From NCBI GenBank assembly GCA_029204225.1, contig CM055104.1, positions 51,316,294-51,380,293 on the forward strand: 64,000 nt of DNA. Direction: 5' to 3'. How positions within the stretch are numbered: the stretch's first letter is position 1; each line of letters opens with the position of its first letter. The notes beneath the pieces were generated by a model. That model had not been told where the DNA came from. It saw only the letters and a program-made list of their open reading frames with translations, and did no database searches. This document shows, in pieces, positions 19,060 to 30,827 of the stretch. The stretch comes from Diphasiastrum complanatum (Eukaryota > Streptophyta > Lycopodiopsida > Lycopodiales > Lycopodiaceae). Made by a program: the position numbers and the translations under genes.

Positions 19060-22000
19060 ATGTCATCCATGGGTGGATATTTGATGGAATCAAGTGAGAG
19101 ACTCACTTCCACAAATTATTCCATTTGGAAAGTGAGAATGGAATCACTCCTAGTGATCCATGATCTATATGACATAGTTCAAGGAGTAGAGGAAGAGCCT
19201 CAAACTCCCCAAGAACAAGCCAAATACAAGAAGAGAGCAAGATTAGCTCTACATTGCATAAAGTTAAATGTATGCAATGACCTCTTGAAAGAGGTGTCTT
19301 CTTGTACCTCATCCAAAGAGGCTTGGGATTCATTAAAGAGCATTTATGAATCCAACAATACTTCAAGAATCCTCATGCTAAGAAATCAAGTTTTCCAAAG
19401 CATGAAAGGAAGTGGAGAGAGTGGACAAGAGTATGTTCTTAGGATCAAATCTCTTAACAAGGAGTTAAGTGCAATAGGAGAGAAGATCCAAGATCAAGAA
19501 CTAGTACAAATCATTTTGAATGGTCTAAGTGATGAGTTTACCAACTTAGTCCAATCATTTGCCATTCAAGACTCTCTTCCATCCATTGAAAAGTTGCACA
19601 ATGTTCTTGTGGCCGAGGAGAGTAGGCTTCTACACCTCAAGACAAGAATGGATAGCATGTCACTTAATGGAGGAGAGGAGAAAGCTAACTTTACATCTAA
19701 AGGCAAGAAAAAGCAAAATCCATTCAAGAAAAATCAAGGCAAGGAGGCCGAGATGAAGAATGGAGGATCTACCTCCAAAGGCAAAGTGAAGAACAAGGCA
19801 AAACTAAAGTGTTTCTTTTGTGGAAAGAAAGGACACTTTGCCTCAGAATGCTACTTGAAGAAGAATCAACAAGCCAAAGGAGATCAAGGGAACATTGCTC
19901 AAGAGGAAGAATATGAGGATGGATTCAACACATCCTTAATGGTTGCATCTACACCAACTTCAAGTCAAGACACATGGTGGATAGATAGTGGGGCTAGTTC
20001 CCACATGTCCTTTAACGAGCATTATTTTTCTACTCTTCTATCTTGTAATGACTCTAAGAAGTCAATATACACTGCTAGTGATCAAGCATGCAAGATAGAT
20101 GGCATAGGATCTATACCTCTTTGTTTAGGCACATCTAAAAGGATAGATCTAGATAATGTTTTGTATGTTCCTACCATTTCAAGAAACTTGCTTAGTGTAG
20201 GACAATTAATGGACAATGGACTAGATGTACATTTCAAGAATGGAGTTTGTTCCATCTTGAAAAATGATAAGTGCATAGCTAGTGGCATTAAGCAAGGTAG
20301 ACTTTTCAAGTTGGATGCTAATGTTGCAAGTGAAAGTGTGAACTTGGCTAGGGAGGAGCTAACTCAAGTGGAGCTTTGGCATAAGAGATTAGGCCATCCT
20401 AATCTTCAATCTATGGAGTCAATGGCAAGCAAGGAACTAGCTCTCGGCCTACCAAGAGCTTTCAAGAAGTGTGGAAAAATGTGTGAGGCATGTGGCCTTG
20501 CAAAGTCACACAAATCTTCTTACAAGAAATCTTCATCAAGATCTCTCTCTCCCTTGGATCTCATACATTCTGATGTACATAGTTTTTCACATGCAAGTAA
20601 TGGAGGTGCCTTGATGTATGTAACTTTTATAGATGATTGTACTAGATTCACATGGATTGAGTTACTATCAAAGAAAAATCTTGTTTATGAAGCTTTCATT
20701 AAGTTCAAGTCTCTAGTAGAGAAACAACTTAGTACTTCTATCAAAGCACTAAGATGTGATAATGGAGGAGAGTACACCTCCAATAAAATGAAAGACTTTT
20801 GTGAGATCAATGGTATTAAGTTACAATACACTTGTTCCTACACCCCTCAACAAAATGGGGTGGCCGAGAGGAAAAATAGGAGTCTATGTGAGTGTGCAAA
20901 GTCCTTGAGGCTTGATGCATCACTTCCCATCTCATTTTGGGGAGAAGCCATAACATGTGCTAATTATTTGTGTAATAGACTTCCTAGTAGTGCTATAGAT
21001 GGGATCTCACCTTATCAAGCCTTGTTTGATAAGAAACCCAATGTAAAATATTTTAAGATCTTTGGATGTACTTGTTATGTACACATTCCTTTGGAGACTA
21101 GAAGGAAAGAAGATGCTACCTCCTTCAAAGGAATCTTTGTTGGCTATGGAGAAAATAGCAAGGGATATAGGATATATGATCCTACATCCAAGAAAGTAAA
21201 GGTAAGCAAGGATGTACTTTTTGATGAGTCACAATTTGCTAAGAGCTTGTCAAATGGATCTAACCCATTGTGCATTGAAGATCTTGACAAATCCGAGGAG
21301 GATCTTGACAAACCCGAGGAGGATCATGACAAACCCGAGGATGGAGATTTGGATCCAAGTCAAAAGGGGCCAAGAAGATCATCAAGGAGCAAGGCCGAGC
21401 CCTCAAGGCTTACCTATGTGGACAAGGGAAAGCAAAAGGAAGGCTCTACATCTTCTACCTCTTACTCTTTTTTAGCTACATTGATTGAAGAACCATCATC
21501 TTTTGAAGAAGCATGTAAATCTAAAGTTTGGAGAGATGCAATGCAAGTAGAGTATGATGCATTAGAAGAAAATCATACTTGGAATCTTGTAAATCTTCCA
21601 AGAGGAAAGAAACCACTTGCATGTAAGTGGATTTATAGAATTAAGTACAATCAAGATGGATCTATTAGTAAATACAAAGCTAGGCTTGTTGCTAAGGGAT
21701 TTCTTCAAATAAAAGGATTGGATTATGAAGAAACATTTGCACCTGTAGCTAAGCTTGTAACTATTAGATTAATCATTTGCATTGCTACTTTGTTCAAATG
21801 GGATCTCTACCAAATGGATGTGACAAATGCCTTCTTGAATGGCTTCTTAGAAGAGGAAATCTACATGATGCAACCCGAGGGCTTCATCAAGATTGGTGAG
21901 GAGCAAAAGGTGTGCTACTTAAGGAAGAGCCTATATGGCTTGAAGCAAGCACCTAGAGCTTGGTACTCTAGGTTGCATGATTTTCTCTATTCCCTTGGCT

Positions 22001-23040
22001 TTGTACTAAGTGCTTATGAACCTTCTTTATATTTCAAATGTAATGAAGGAAAGATCATCATTTTGGTTCTTTATGTTGATGACATCATTATGACAGGAAA
22101 TGATGATGATGGCATAGGCAAAGTAAAAGTTGACTTATCTAGTGAGTTCAAGATGGTAGATCTAGGCTTCCTAAAGTTTATACTTGGGATAGAAGTGTCT
22201 AGAAGTAGCAATTGTACTTTCATAAGTCAATCTAAGTATGCTACTTCCATTCTTGAAAGATTTGGTATGAAAGATTGTAAGGGGATTGACACCCCTATGG
22301 AGCATGTTGTGAAAGCAACTAATGAAGGTGATGAAGCATCCTTTGAGGACATCACTCTCTTTAGGAAGCTTATAGGCTCTCTAATCTATTTAACCATCAC
22401 TAGACCTGACTTAAGTTTTTGTGTAAGCAAGTTGAGTCAAAGTATGCAAGCTCCTTTAATTCATCATTGGAAAAGTGCCAAGAGAGTACTTAGATATGTT
22501 TCTAGTACTAGATTTTTTGGTATACTTTATGAAGGATCTAACTTGCACTTGAGAGCCTACTCGGATTCAGATTTTGCAGGTGACAAGATGGATAGGAAGT
22601 CCATTAGTGCATTTGCAACATTTCTTTGTGGAGGAGTGATATCTTGGCTTTCCAAAAAGCAAGATACAATCTCACTATCTTCTTGTGAAGCCGAGTACAA
22701 GGCATTGACTTCAACAACCAAAGAGCTCTTATGGCTAAGAAGACTCTTGATGGAACTACATGTGCTAGAGGCCGAGGAGATCCCTTACATATTTTGTGAC
22801 AATCAAGCTTCTCAACAAATTGCTTCAAATCCTATCTTCCATGCTAGAACAAAGCATATTGAGATAGCTCACCACTTTGTGAGGGAGAAGGTACAATCCA
22901 AGGAAGTGCAACTACATCATGTACCATCATCCGAATGCATAGCTGATATCTTAACCAAACCATTGTCCAAAGATCCATTTTTTAAGTTAAGATATGCTCT
23001 TGGAATTGTAGATAGATGTACACTAGATTTGCCAAGTTAG
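19060..23040 (+). CDS. Cop-3 gag-pol polyprotein, intact
   Basis: 1326 residues in one frame, the usual single-ORF Copia plan. Gag: NYSIWKVRMES near residue 25, then a zinc knuckle CFFCGKKGHFASEC at 251-264. Protease: WWIDSGASSHM with Asp309. Pre-integrase zinc segment LWHKRLGHPN from 439. Integrase triad Asp505, Asp567, Glu603, giving the D-x35-E spacing. A variable linker near 740-765 has three copies of a DLDKPEE-type heptad. RT: polymerase box YVDD at 1005-1008. RNase H: Asp1171, Glu1210/1212 and Asp1247, then the 'SKHIE'-like C-terminus (here RTKHIEIAHHFVREK). The ATG at 19060 follows the leader without an earlier in-frame ATG and matches gag starts of relatives. The polyprotein would make the particle, cut itself, copy RNA and integrate the DNA. 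Confidence 0.97.
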   Translation: MSSMGGYLMESSERLTSTNYSIWKVRMESLLVIHDLYDIVQGVEEEPQTPQEQAKYKKRARLALHCIKLNVCNDLLKEVSSCTSSKEAWDSLKSIYESNNTSRILMLRNQVFQSMKGSGESGQEYVLRIKSLNKELSAIGEKIQDQELVQIILNGLSDEFTNLVQSFAIQDSLPSIEKLHNVLVAEESRLLHLKTRMDSMSLNGGEEKANFTSKGKKKQNPFKKNQGKEAEMKNGGSTSKGKVKNKAKLKCFFCGKKGHFASECYLKKNQQAKGDQGNIAQEEEYEDGFNTSLMVASTPTSSQDTWWIDSGASSHMSFNEHYFSTLLSCNDSKKSIYTASDQACKIDGIGSIPLCLGTSKRIDLDNVLYVPTISRNLLSVGQLMDNGLDVHFKNGVCSILKNDKCIASGIKQGRLFKLDANVASESVNLAREELTQVELWHKRLGHPNLQSMESMASKELALGLPRAFKKCGKMCEACGLAKSHKSSYKKSSSRSLSPLDLIHSDVHSFSHASNGGALMYVTFIDDCTRFTWIELLSKKNLVYEAFIKFKSLVEKQLSTSIKALRCDNGGEYTSNKMKDFCEINGIKLQYTCSYTPQQNGVAERKNRSLCECAKSLRLDASLPISFWGEAITCANYLCNRLPSSAIDGISPYQALFDKKPNVKYFKIFGCTCYVHIPLETRRKEDATSFKGIFVGYGENSKGYRIYDPTSKKVKVSKDVLFDESQFAKSLSNGSNPLCIEDLDKSEEDLDKPEEDHDKPEDGDLDPSQKGPRRSSRSKAEPSRLTYVDKGKQKEGSTSSTSYSFLATLIEEPSSFEEACKSKVWRDAMQVEYDALEENHTWNLVNLPRGKKPLACKWIYRIKYNQDGSISKYKARLVAKGFLQIKGLDYEETFAPVAKLVTIRLIICIATLFKWDLYQMDVTNAFLNGFLEEEIYMMQPEGFIKIGEEQKVCYLRKSLYGLKQAPRAWYSRLHDFLYSLGFVLSAYEPSLYFKCNEGKIIILVLYVDDIIMTGNDDDGIGKVKVDLSSEFKMVDLGFLKFILGIEVSRSSNCTFISQSKYATSILERFGMKDCKGIDTPMEHVVKATNEGDEASFEDITLFRKLIGSLIYLTITRPDLSFCVSKLSQSMQAPLIHHWKSAKRVLRYVSSTRFFGILYEGSNLHLRAYSDSDFAGDKMDRKSISAFATFLCGGVISWLSKKQDTISLSSCEAEYKALTSTTKELLWLRRLLMELHVLEAEEIPYIFCDNQASQQIASNPIFHARTKHIEIAHHFVREKVQSKEVQLHHVPSSECIADILTKPLSKDPFFKLRYALGIVDRCTLDLPS

Positions 23041-23053
23041 AAGTGAGGAGGAG
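23041..23053 (+). other. Cop-3 polypurine tract
   Basis: AAGTGAGGAGGAG directly precedes the 3' LTR and directly follows the gag-pol stop. It would prime plus-strand DNA synthesis. Confidence 0.93.
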
Positions 23054-23915
23054 TGTTGAAAATTGTCACTTCTCACTTGACATTGGTTCATGTAAATATT
23101 GATCAAACTTTAGAATATGTTGATGATATGATTTCACACGTGTGGATCATGTTCCCATGTGTGAAAGGATGTACTTTTCATGTTTGTATATATCCAAATT
23201 GATTTTGTATCATTCTAGTTAGTGTGAACATGAAATGACTAGTTTTTAGTCAAGTTGACTAGTCACCTACAAATTAGCTTTTCCTTGCATGTGCATGAGT
23301 AAATGCTCCCACATGGCAAGTGGATGTTCACATGTGTGTATAGAGTACTAGAAGATAAGAGTTGACCATTTTCCTTAGATCCTATTTTGTAGGGAATATT
23401 CCTATATTCTAGGAGACTAGCTTTTTGGATTTTAGTCATATTCTAGAAGGTCAACTATTGGATAAGGATCAAGGATGGATCAAATGGATAGATATGAGTG
23501 ATGTGGCACTCTTCACACGTGTGAAGGCCTGCTGGACTATACCAGACTCATGGATGTACTTGATCCATAAAAGGATCATCATTTTGCTAAGAAAATTGAT
23601 GAGACTTTTGCACTCTACACTTTTGTGAGATTTCTAGTCATTTGTCTTGTGATTTTTATGCATGATTGCTATCTAGTATCATTGTACTTGTTGTTTCAGG
23701 TGCAGTCCGTACAGTGGACAGTACTCCACACGTGTGAAGCCGCTCTCACTAAAAAATGATGTGTTGATCCATTGCTCTTGCTTAAATCCAAGTGTAGTGA
23801 ATCTAGATCAAGATCTAATGTGTAGAACTTGATAGATTCATTGATTAAGCAACCAATAACTCTCTATGATTGTAAAGTACAATCATTATTGTCCTAAAAA
23901 CTGTAAAATTTATCA
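23054..23915 (+). mobile_element. Cop-3 3' LTR
   Basis: 862 bp, same length as the 5' LTR and differing at two positions by eye. It has the same three ACACGTGT motifs (23133-23145, 23512-23525, 23726-23739). Confidence 0.97.
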
Positions 23916-23920
23916 GTAAT
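23916..23920 (+). other. Cop-3 target-site duplication, right copy
   Basis: GTAAT, identical to 17598-17602. Removing one copy and the element restores an open helicase frame across the site. Confidence 0.97.
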
Positions 23921-24430
23921 GTCCACCCTATAGAGTATTTGAATAGCCTACAACCGAGTGGGTGTCCTCCAGATAAGTTGGTGCTGAAGATTGGGATGTT
24001 GTTACGATCAATAGCATTGCACAAGAGATTGTGCAATGGCACAAGATTGATCATCCTCAGATTGGGTAGACAGGTCATAAAGGTAAAGATAGTGACCGAG
24101 AAGAATATAGGGAGTAGAGTCCTTATTTCACATATCTCTATAGTGTCAAGCAATTCGAACATACTGTTTCAATTGTACAGGGTCCAGTTTCCTATCAGAG
24201 CAGCATTTGCCATGACAATAAACAAAGCATAGGGGCAAACTATGGACACGATTGGATTGTATTTGCCTTGGGCCAGTGTTTAGTCATGGGCAGCTGTATG
24301 TTGCACTTTTGAGAGTGCGAAATGCAGCAAGTCTTTGTGTGCTGATTACTGACAAGGACAATCGATTTACGGATGTGGATGGAGTGGCGAGGTAGACTCA
24401 GAAATTTGTGTATTCAGAAGTGTTGTAGTA
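23921..24430 (+). pseudogene. Hel-1 Helitron helicase, C-terminal half, downstream part
   Basis: Reading continues from before Cop-3: 'EYLNSLQPSGCPPDKLVLKI', RLCNGTRLI, 'VQFPIRAAFAMTINKA', a TAG where Gln is expected in the AFAMTINKAQGQT motif, then in a shifted frame GQLYVALSRVRNAASL, the final helicase motif. These phrases are diagnostic of plant Helitrons. Substitutions and stops show it was already decaying. The end of the protein lies near 24415. Confidence 0.92.
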
Positions 24431-24599
24431 GTAAGTTTGAAGTGATCTTTATGGTTTATGGTTTTGAGATGCAAGGTACAATTAGAATTATAATTGGAGT
24501 TAGACTTAGCATTTGGGATGTAGGGCAGAGTTAGAGTTAGAGTTGGAGTTAGATTTGGAAAGAAAAATTTGTCAAATTTTGTACACAGAGAACCCTAAA
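24431..24599. repeat. Junction between Helitron halves with GAGTTA-type short repeats
   Basis: About 170 bp separate the tail-to-tail halves. It holds a degenerate hexamer run (GAGTTAGAGTTAGAGTTGG near 24529-24549). No clear CTRR hairpin terminus of a Helitron is seen. Confidence 0.5.
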
Positions 24600-24629
24600 C
24601 CCAAAATTCACCAACGACTTTCTAGCTGC

Positions 24630-25345
24630 CTACATGTGCGACTCCACATCAAGAATAGCCCTGTCCACCAAAACCTGACTCACAAAAATGGTCTTGCACA
24701 TTTTTGGCTGTCCTAACTCATGCACATAATCCTCAACTAAATGCGGCTCTATGCTCCTCCAGAGCTCCAATGGGTTGGAAGGGACACATGTCAAAAGAAG
24801 CACAACGAACATGAGATGAAGGTGCGATGGATTGCCCCATGACACTACCTGGCGCAAGCAGCAACTCCACTCATTCGTGTCATTTATCAAAAGTCTATGT
24901 CTACAAGCATCTCTGAACAACTGAAACAACTCACCATTAGCCGTGTGCAAGTTCTCAAAGCTAGTTGCACCTCTAATATGAGCAAAAGAACTCGCATATA
25001 GAACCTCTCTCCTTCGGAAGGGTGTACAAAATACATGCGACCAATGGTAGGGGTCGTCTACATTTTGATTCAACGGGTCCACCTACGCGTTCTCTTGTTG
25101 TACCATTACTGTCTTGACAAGTCCTGGTACAACAACTCTCGAGCCTCCGAATCACCACTTCTGTTCAGCTCAAAGAATGCTATCAAGTCATACCTGAATG
25201 CCCATCTACGACCTCTAAATCCACTCCCTCAATGAAGTACACCAATTCTTGTCCAGGGAGATGAACTGCCAACCGGGTCACCACGAGCTTATGAGCACAC
25301 ATAGAAAGCCCCAACAATCGCCAACATGACTCACTGGCACCATCT
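24630..25345 (-). pseudogene. Hel-1 region between Rep and helicase
   Basis: Minus-strand phrases in order: ASESCWRLLG (about 25335-25310), TRLAVHLPGQELVYF, GFRGRRWAFRYDLIAFFELN, ARELLYQD, then 'AHIRGATSFENLHTANGELF' and 'NEWSCCLRQVVSWGNPSHLH', 'FVVLLLTCVPSNPLELW'. All match the plant Helitron stretch following the Rep domain up to just before the helicase. Stops and at least two frameshifts break it. Confidence 0.85.
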
Positions 25346-26240
25346 CTGCCATCATGTCACACACATACTCTTGCAGCAGCCTTCCACCCAAATGGATCGG
25401 TGAAACATGCTCTACACGGACCTGTAAATGATAGCAGTAAAACTCTCAAATGGTGACAGCTCTGTGACTACCCTCCAAATGCTCTTCAAAAGCATCAGAA
25501 AGTGCACCGTTATGTACATCATCATCGGAACGTGTGTCATCTCTGACATGCACATGTGGGATTTTTGGATACCACCCATTGATACCAAATGGAAATAATA
25601 GTACAAAATGCAATGCATCATATGACGAATGATGTTGTGTGATGAACTGCAAACCATCCTGAATGGAATGCAGTATGATGTCATGCATTCCATTACTCAG
25701 GGTCTCGTCTAAAGGCATAAGCACCACTATCTCATTGCTCGTGGGAGCATTGAATTGCCTGCTCGCTCTACTCTGCGAGCAACCTGATACTATGCGGAGA
25801 CGAATATCCTTTGTGACGTTCTCCTGCACGATCCGCACAACGTTCTTAAAATGTTGCTCAAATGGACTCACATCCACCATCATGCTTTGCAAGACAGACA
25901 TACCATCATGCCTAAGCTCGGGGTTCAGAGATAATCTCTGGTTCACCTACAAATCATTACCATCCATGAAGTAAATATACAAAAAGGAAGGCCTATCTGA
26001 TGGCAACAAATCATCAATGTGATGGTACAGCCGCCCAGACACTCGAAACGTGTATGTGCCGCCTACGGAGTTGGAGATGGATCTATCTAGATTCACCCCA
26101 AGAGATGCGAATGCCAATGAGTTATTGTAACCCCGAATGTTCTTCCTAAAATGAGCTCCCGAGTCATTGGAGGACGTGTACAAACGAAATAACTGAGAAG
26201 GCCGTGATGGCATCAAAGGCAAATGCACCTTGTCTTTCAT
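25346..26240 (-). pseudogene. Hel-1 Helitron_like_N domain and following region, Rep core deleted
   Basis: Minus strand 26240-25947 reads 'NIRGYNNSLAFASLGVNLDR' and 'GTYTFRVSGRLYHHIDDLLP', the Helitron_like_N signature. A stop near 25947 precedes 'NQRLSLNPELRHDGMSVLQS' and 'YDALHFVLLFPFGINGW' (25946-25446). The next expected part, GGRLLQEYV (about 25387-25361), is followed at once by the post-Rep phrase ASESCWRLLG in another frame. The HUH and double-Tyr nuclease motifs that should lie between are missing, so rolling-circle nicking would be impossible. Confidence 0.88.
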
Positions 26241-27255
26241 GCAACAAAAATGGCTATTCCTTTTTGCTTTCCATCACAAGGTCGAAGAACAACCACATGC
26301 AAACTCCATCCATCCCAAATAATGATGGAATGGAGTCAAAAGTGATTTGCCCACCTAAAATAACCTACCAAAACTATCTAGAGCTCTCCTCTGCGCCTGA
26401 AATCTACGCCCTTGTCGTCTAGCTCTAGCTAATCTAGACTCTACCTCTAGAGTCCTATATGATGGGTGATTACCTACGTCTTTAGGCATAACATATCGTG
26501 TTGGACAACCCCTACCTAAAAATCTCCTCTTCGCGCCGTATCTACGCCTGAAACTTCTAGTCCTAGCTGATCTGATCTAGACTCAGCCTCAAGTGTCCTA
26601 TACAATGGGTGGTTACGCACCTCCTCGGGCATATTCGACTCTACAAAAGTTGAATCTGCACCTAAAGACATCAACGAAACTGCTTCTCTTGACTCTACTC
26701 CTCTCATAGATGAGGAGACCTGTGTGATCGACCCTACTCCCAAACTGCTCAATGTAACATCCTCCCCAAACTCTAACCCTCTCATAGGCAAACATCTAGT
26801 CCAAAAGGAGTTTCATCATCAACACTCGCAACGGTGACTAAACCAACTACATTCCTATGAACACCCTGTTGAATTTGCTCCAACTCGCAAGGGAGAAGCC
26901 TCCTCTTTGCTCTTCTCCTCTGCTCTAATCTACTCTTCCTCTCTGACCTAGACTCCAACTCCGACATTCTATACATGGCATTGCCACGCACATGCTCTGG
27001 CGTGACAACCCCCCCTGAACTACCCACGCCACCAACATTAATAGCCAATATGTGCTCGATGCTTTGCAAGTTTAAAACCAAACTTGTAGTCGAACATGTC
27101 GCCTCCTCAACGACATGAACTATAGGTGCAAGCGACAATGCCCTACGCACTACTTGTCACTTCCTATTCAACCTTCTCCTCCTTGTAGATTGGCTCTCAC
27201 CCTCTGGAGTGATGTATGAAGGGTTGCTTTGCACACACTCGAGAGTGTCCATGTC
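26241..27255 (-). pseudogene. Hel-1 N-terminal basic region
   Basis: The start is probably ATG at 27252 (MDTLECVQSNPSYITPEGES), followed by TRRRRLNRK and a stop. Reading continues in nearby frames with Arg-rich blocks (ERKSRLEQRRRAKRRLLPCE at about 26895) and repeated Ser/Glu phrases. Basic N-termini of this kind are common in plant Helitron proteins. Repetition of 'MYRMSELESRSERKSR'-like wording at 26950, 26600 and 26450 suggests internal duplication. Confidence 0.55.
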
Positions 27256-27479
27256 ATGGAATCACTCCCACAAATACAAAACACCTACAAAAATTGGAAC
27301 AAAAACCATCAGGTTTTATATCAAACATTGGGAAACAATCAGATAAATGAAAACGAACTTATGTAGACTATAAAATTGCATTAAGAGAGTGAGAGACAAA
27401 TTAATGATTTGGGGGTGAAGGTTGTGTATAAGCAGATTAGGGTTTAGGAATTATGGGGCACGATTTAGGACCTTTCATA
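27256..27479. other. Flank of Hel-1, no recognised feature
   Basis: This should hold the 5' end of the Helitron. I could not fix a TC terminus. No gene. Confidence 0.4.
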
Positions 27480-27640
27480 CACATAGTCTTTAGGCAATAG
27501 GCATTACCATTAGGCCTTACGCATTTACATCTTAGGCAGTAGGCTTTAGAATATAGGCATTACGTTGTAGGCATTAGGTTTTAGGCATTATGCATTAGGT
27601 AATAGACATCAGGTTGTAGGCATTAGGATTAAATAAAGAA
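27480..27640. repeat. Degenerate TAGGCATTAGG-type tandem repeat
   Basis: The words TAGGCATTA, TTAGGCA and GTAGGCATTAGG recur about ten times in 160 bp with units of roughly 11-13 bp. It is a degenerate minisatellite, not the plant telomere repeat TTTAGGG. Confidence 0.8.
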
Positions 27641-27914
27641 TAGGCAAAACCATTCCAATGGATCTGCTATTTTTATCAATCAATGCTAGTTTGTCAAATC
27701 AACCAATTACACACTGCATTCATTCTTGATAATTGTCCATGCTTTATGTTATTGTTATTATTCCAATGGATTTGCTACTCACATGCAATCACTTTTTATG
27801 ATCACATTCAGTCTTTATAAATTTCCATGTTTTATGTTGTTATTATTTTATCAATGAGTTCAAATATCAAATAGAGTTCAAATCTCAACATCTATTTTCT
27901 ATTTAACAACTATA

Positions 27915-28620
27915 CTTGGCAATCATGAGATTTTTCTATGCAAAGAAAAATAGAGCAATATTGCTTTCTATGACACTTGAATCAGAGCTCATACTTAGAA
28001 GATATTTAATGTGAAATAAAGTTAAGAAATTCTGTAAAAGCCGTAAAACTTCATCACTCTGAATATGATCATTAAAAATCTCAATCAAACTGAAATCAAA
28101 TATGGTCATGCATACACTTGTTCGAATCAACTAGAAGGGTGAATTTTTTGTTGCAATAATGACTTTTTGACTCTGAGGTCATTATTTTAATACTTTTATT
28201 GATAAAAGCATTTTTTAACACTTACTTACAGAAATCCTAAATCCAAACAAATAATTCAATAGACTCTAGTAATGTGTGTGAGACTCTAGTTCAATAGACT
28301 CTAGTATTATATAGTGACAGACTTAACTCACCTATTTTGGATTCAAACTCAATGTTTCAGAATATGTACAACAACATTTAATCTGGCTAGCTTGCTTAGA
28401 ATTGAGTGATTAGTCTTTTTGTATCAATTCTATTTGAGAAAAGATAGCATGCCTACATGCATGATAATGGGTCACATTATAAAAATACTTTAAACTAATT
28501 ATCCATATAGTCAATGCAAAGATCTCCAAAAACAGAGCAATATTGTTTTCTACAGATTCACTTGAATCGGAGCTCATACTTAGAAGATATTTAGCTTGAA
28601 ATAAAGTTAAGAGGCGAAGT
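27915..28620. repeat. Pair of ~100 bp direct repeats about 590 bp apart
   Basis: AGAGCAATATTGCTTTCTA...CTTGAATCAGAGCTC and ATACTTAGAAGATATTTA (27952-28030) recur with changes at 28535-28615. Both end near AATAAAGTTAAGA. They may be LTRs of a tiny defective element or a segmental duplication. Confidence 0.7.
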
Positions 28621-30111
<1,491 letters not shown>

Positions 30112-30483
30112 GGGGGCAGGGCATGGGTTTATTAGCAAACCCAAATTGACCTGTTACTTATTAATTAAAAGATGGCCATTTAAGATTCATGGTGGCCAAT
30201 AAAGGCTTGGGGTTAGTGCTGCAGATTGAAGGGCAATAGTAGCCTTGAAAAAACAGAAGGAATGCCCATTTTTCCTTTCATATTTGAAGGGAAAAGGCCT
30301 ACGATGGGCATTTTGCCTTTCAATCTGCATCACTACTTAGGTGGCCTATATGCATGAATGCATGGGGAGGAGGGCATCTTCCTCCCCATACATGCATCCT
30401 CTTTTTTTAGATTTTCAGTTAGAAAAATGTGTATGCATGGATGAGGGGAGGAGGATGCATGGGTCCCTCACCCATGCATACAT

Positions 30484-30487
<4 letters not shown>

Positions 30488-30550
<63 letters not shown>

Positions 30551-30575
30551 TATACACATACACAATTGCAATATA
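30488..30575. repeat. (TA)n microsatellite
   Basis: A near-perfect TA run, with CATATA and ACACATAC interruptions at its right end. Confidence 0.97.
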
Positions 30576-30827
30576 TCCCCAATGCTTCCTATGTTTCAAG
30601 CCTGCATGCCCATCAGTAGTAGAAAATGTATGATATGCTCTGTTTCATAATATGCAATTATGCAAAGAAAATGGATGCATTACCCAGAAGGCTGGCATGG
30701 GAAATCACAAGTGTCTAGCATGACGCAATTGTGCCAATCAGTGCTCACTTTTTCATAGCAGAGATGTCTTCCTCTATTTGCAGGCTTTTTTGCGAAGATC
30801 GAATTAGAATTAAAGTTAGAATCACTG

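Larger units (their letters stand above)
17603..23915 (+). mobile_element. Cop-3: complete, young, potentially autonomous Copia element
   Basis: A 6313 bp element: 862 bp LTRs (17603-18464, 23054-23915), tRNA-Met primer site, one unbroken 1326-codon gag-pol ORF, polypurine tract and a GTAAT duplication. Comparing the LTRs by eye I find two differences (g/t near 17697/23148 and g/a near 18089/23540), about 0.2 percent, so insertion is recent relative to everything else here. It landed inside the Helitron helicase reading frame. Every catalytic residue I checked is present, so it could be a source of proteins for defective relatives. Confidence 0.97.
24600..27255 (-). mobile_element. Hel-1 N-terminal half on the minus strand
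   Basis: Opposite in direction to the helicase half. Order on the minus strand: Arg-rich N-terminus, Helitron_like_N domain, the pre-Rep 'GGRLLQEYV' region, an internal deletion, then the region between Rep and helicase. Together with the plus-strand part it gives most of one Helitron protein but lacks the Rep catalytic core and the Walker A/B helicase core. Either one Helitron was inverted in part or two copies lie tail to tail. Confidence 0.85.

Noticed and set aside
27420-27640. Telomere-like repeat
   Set aside because: Units are TAGGCATTAGG variants, not TTTAGGG arrays.
30341-30619. Tyr-Ile repeat membrane-like protein
   Set aside because: Produced by the TA microsatellite.
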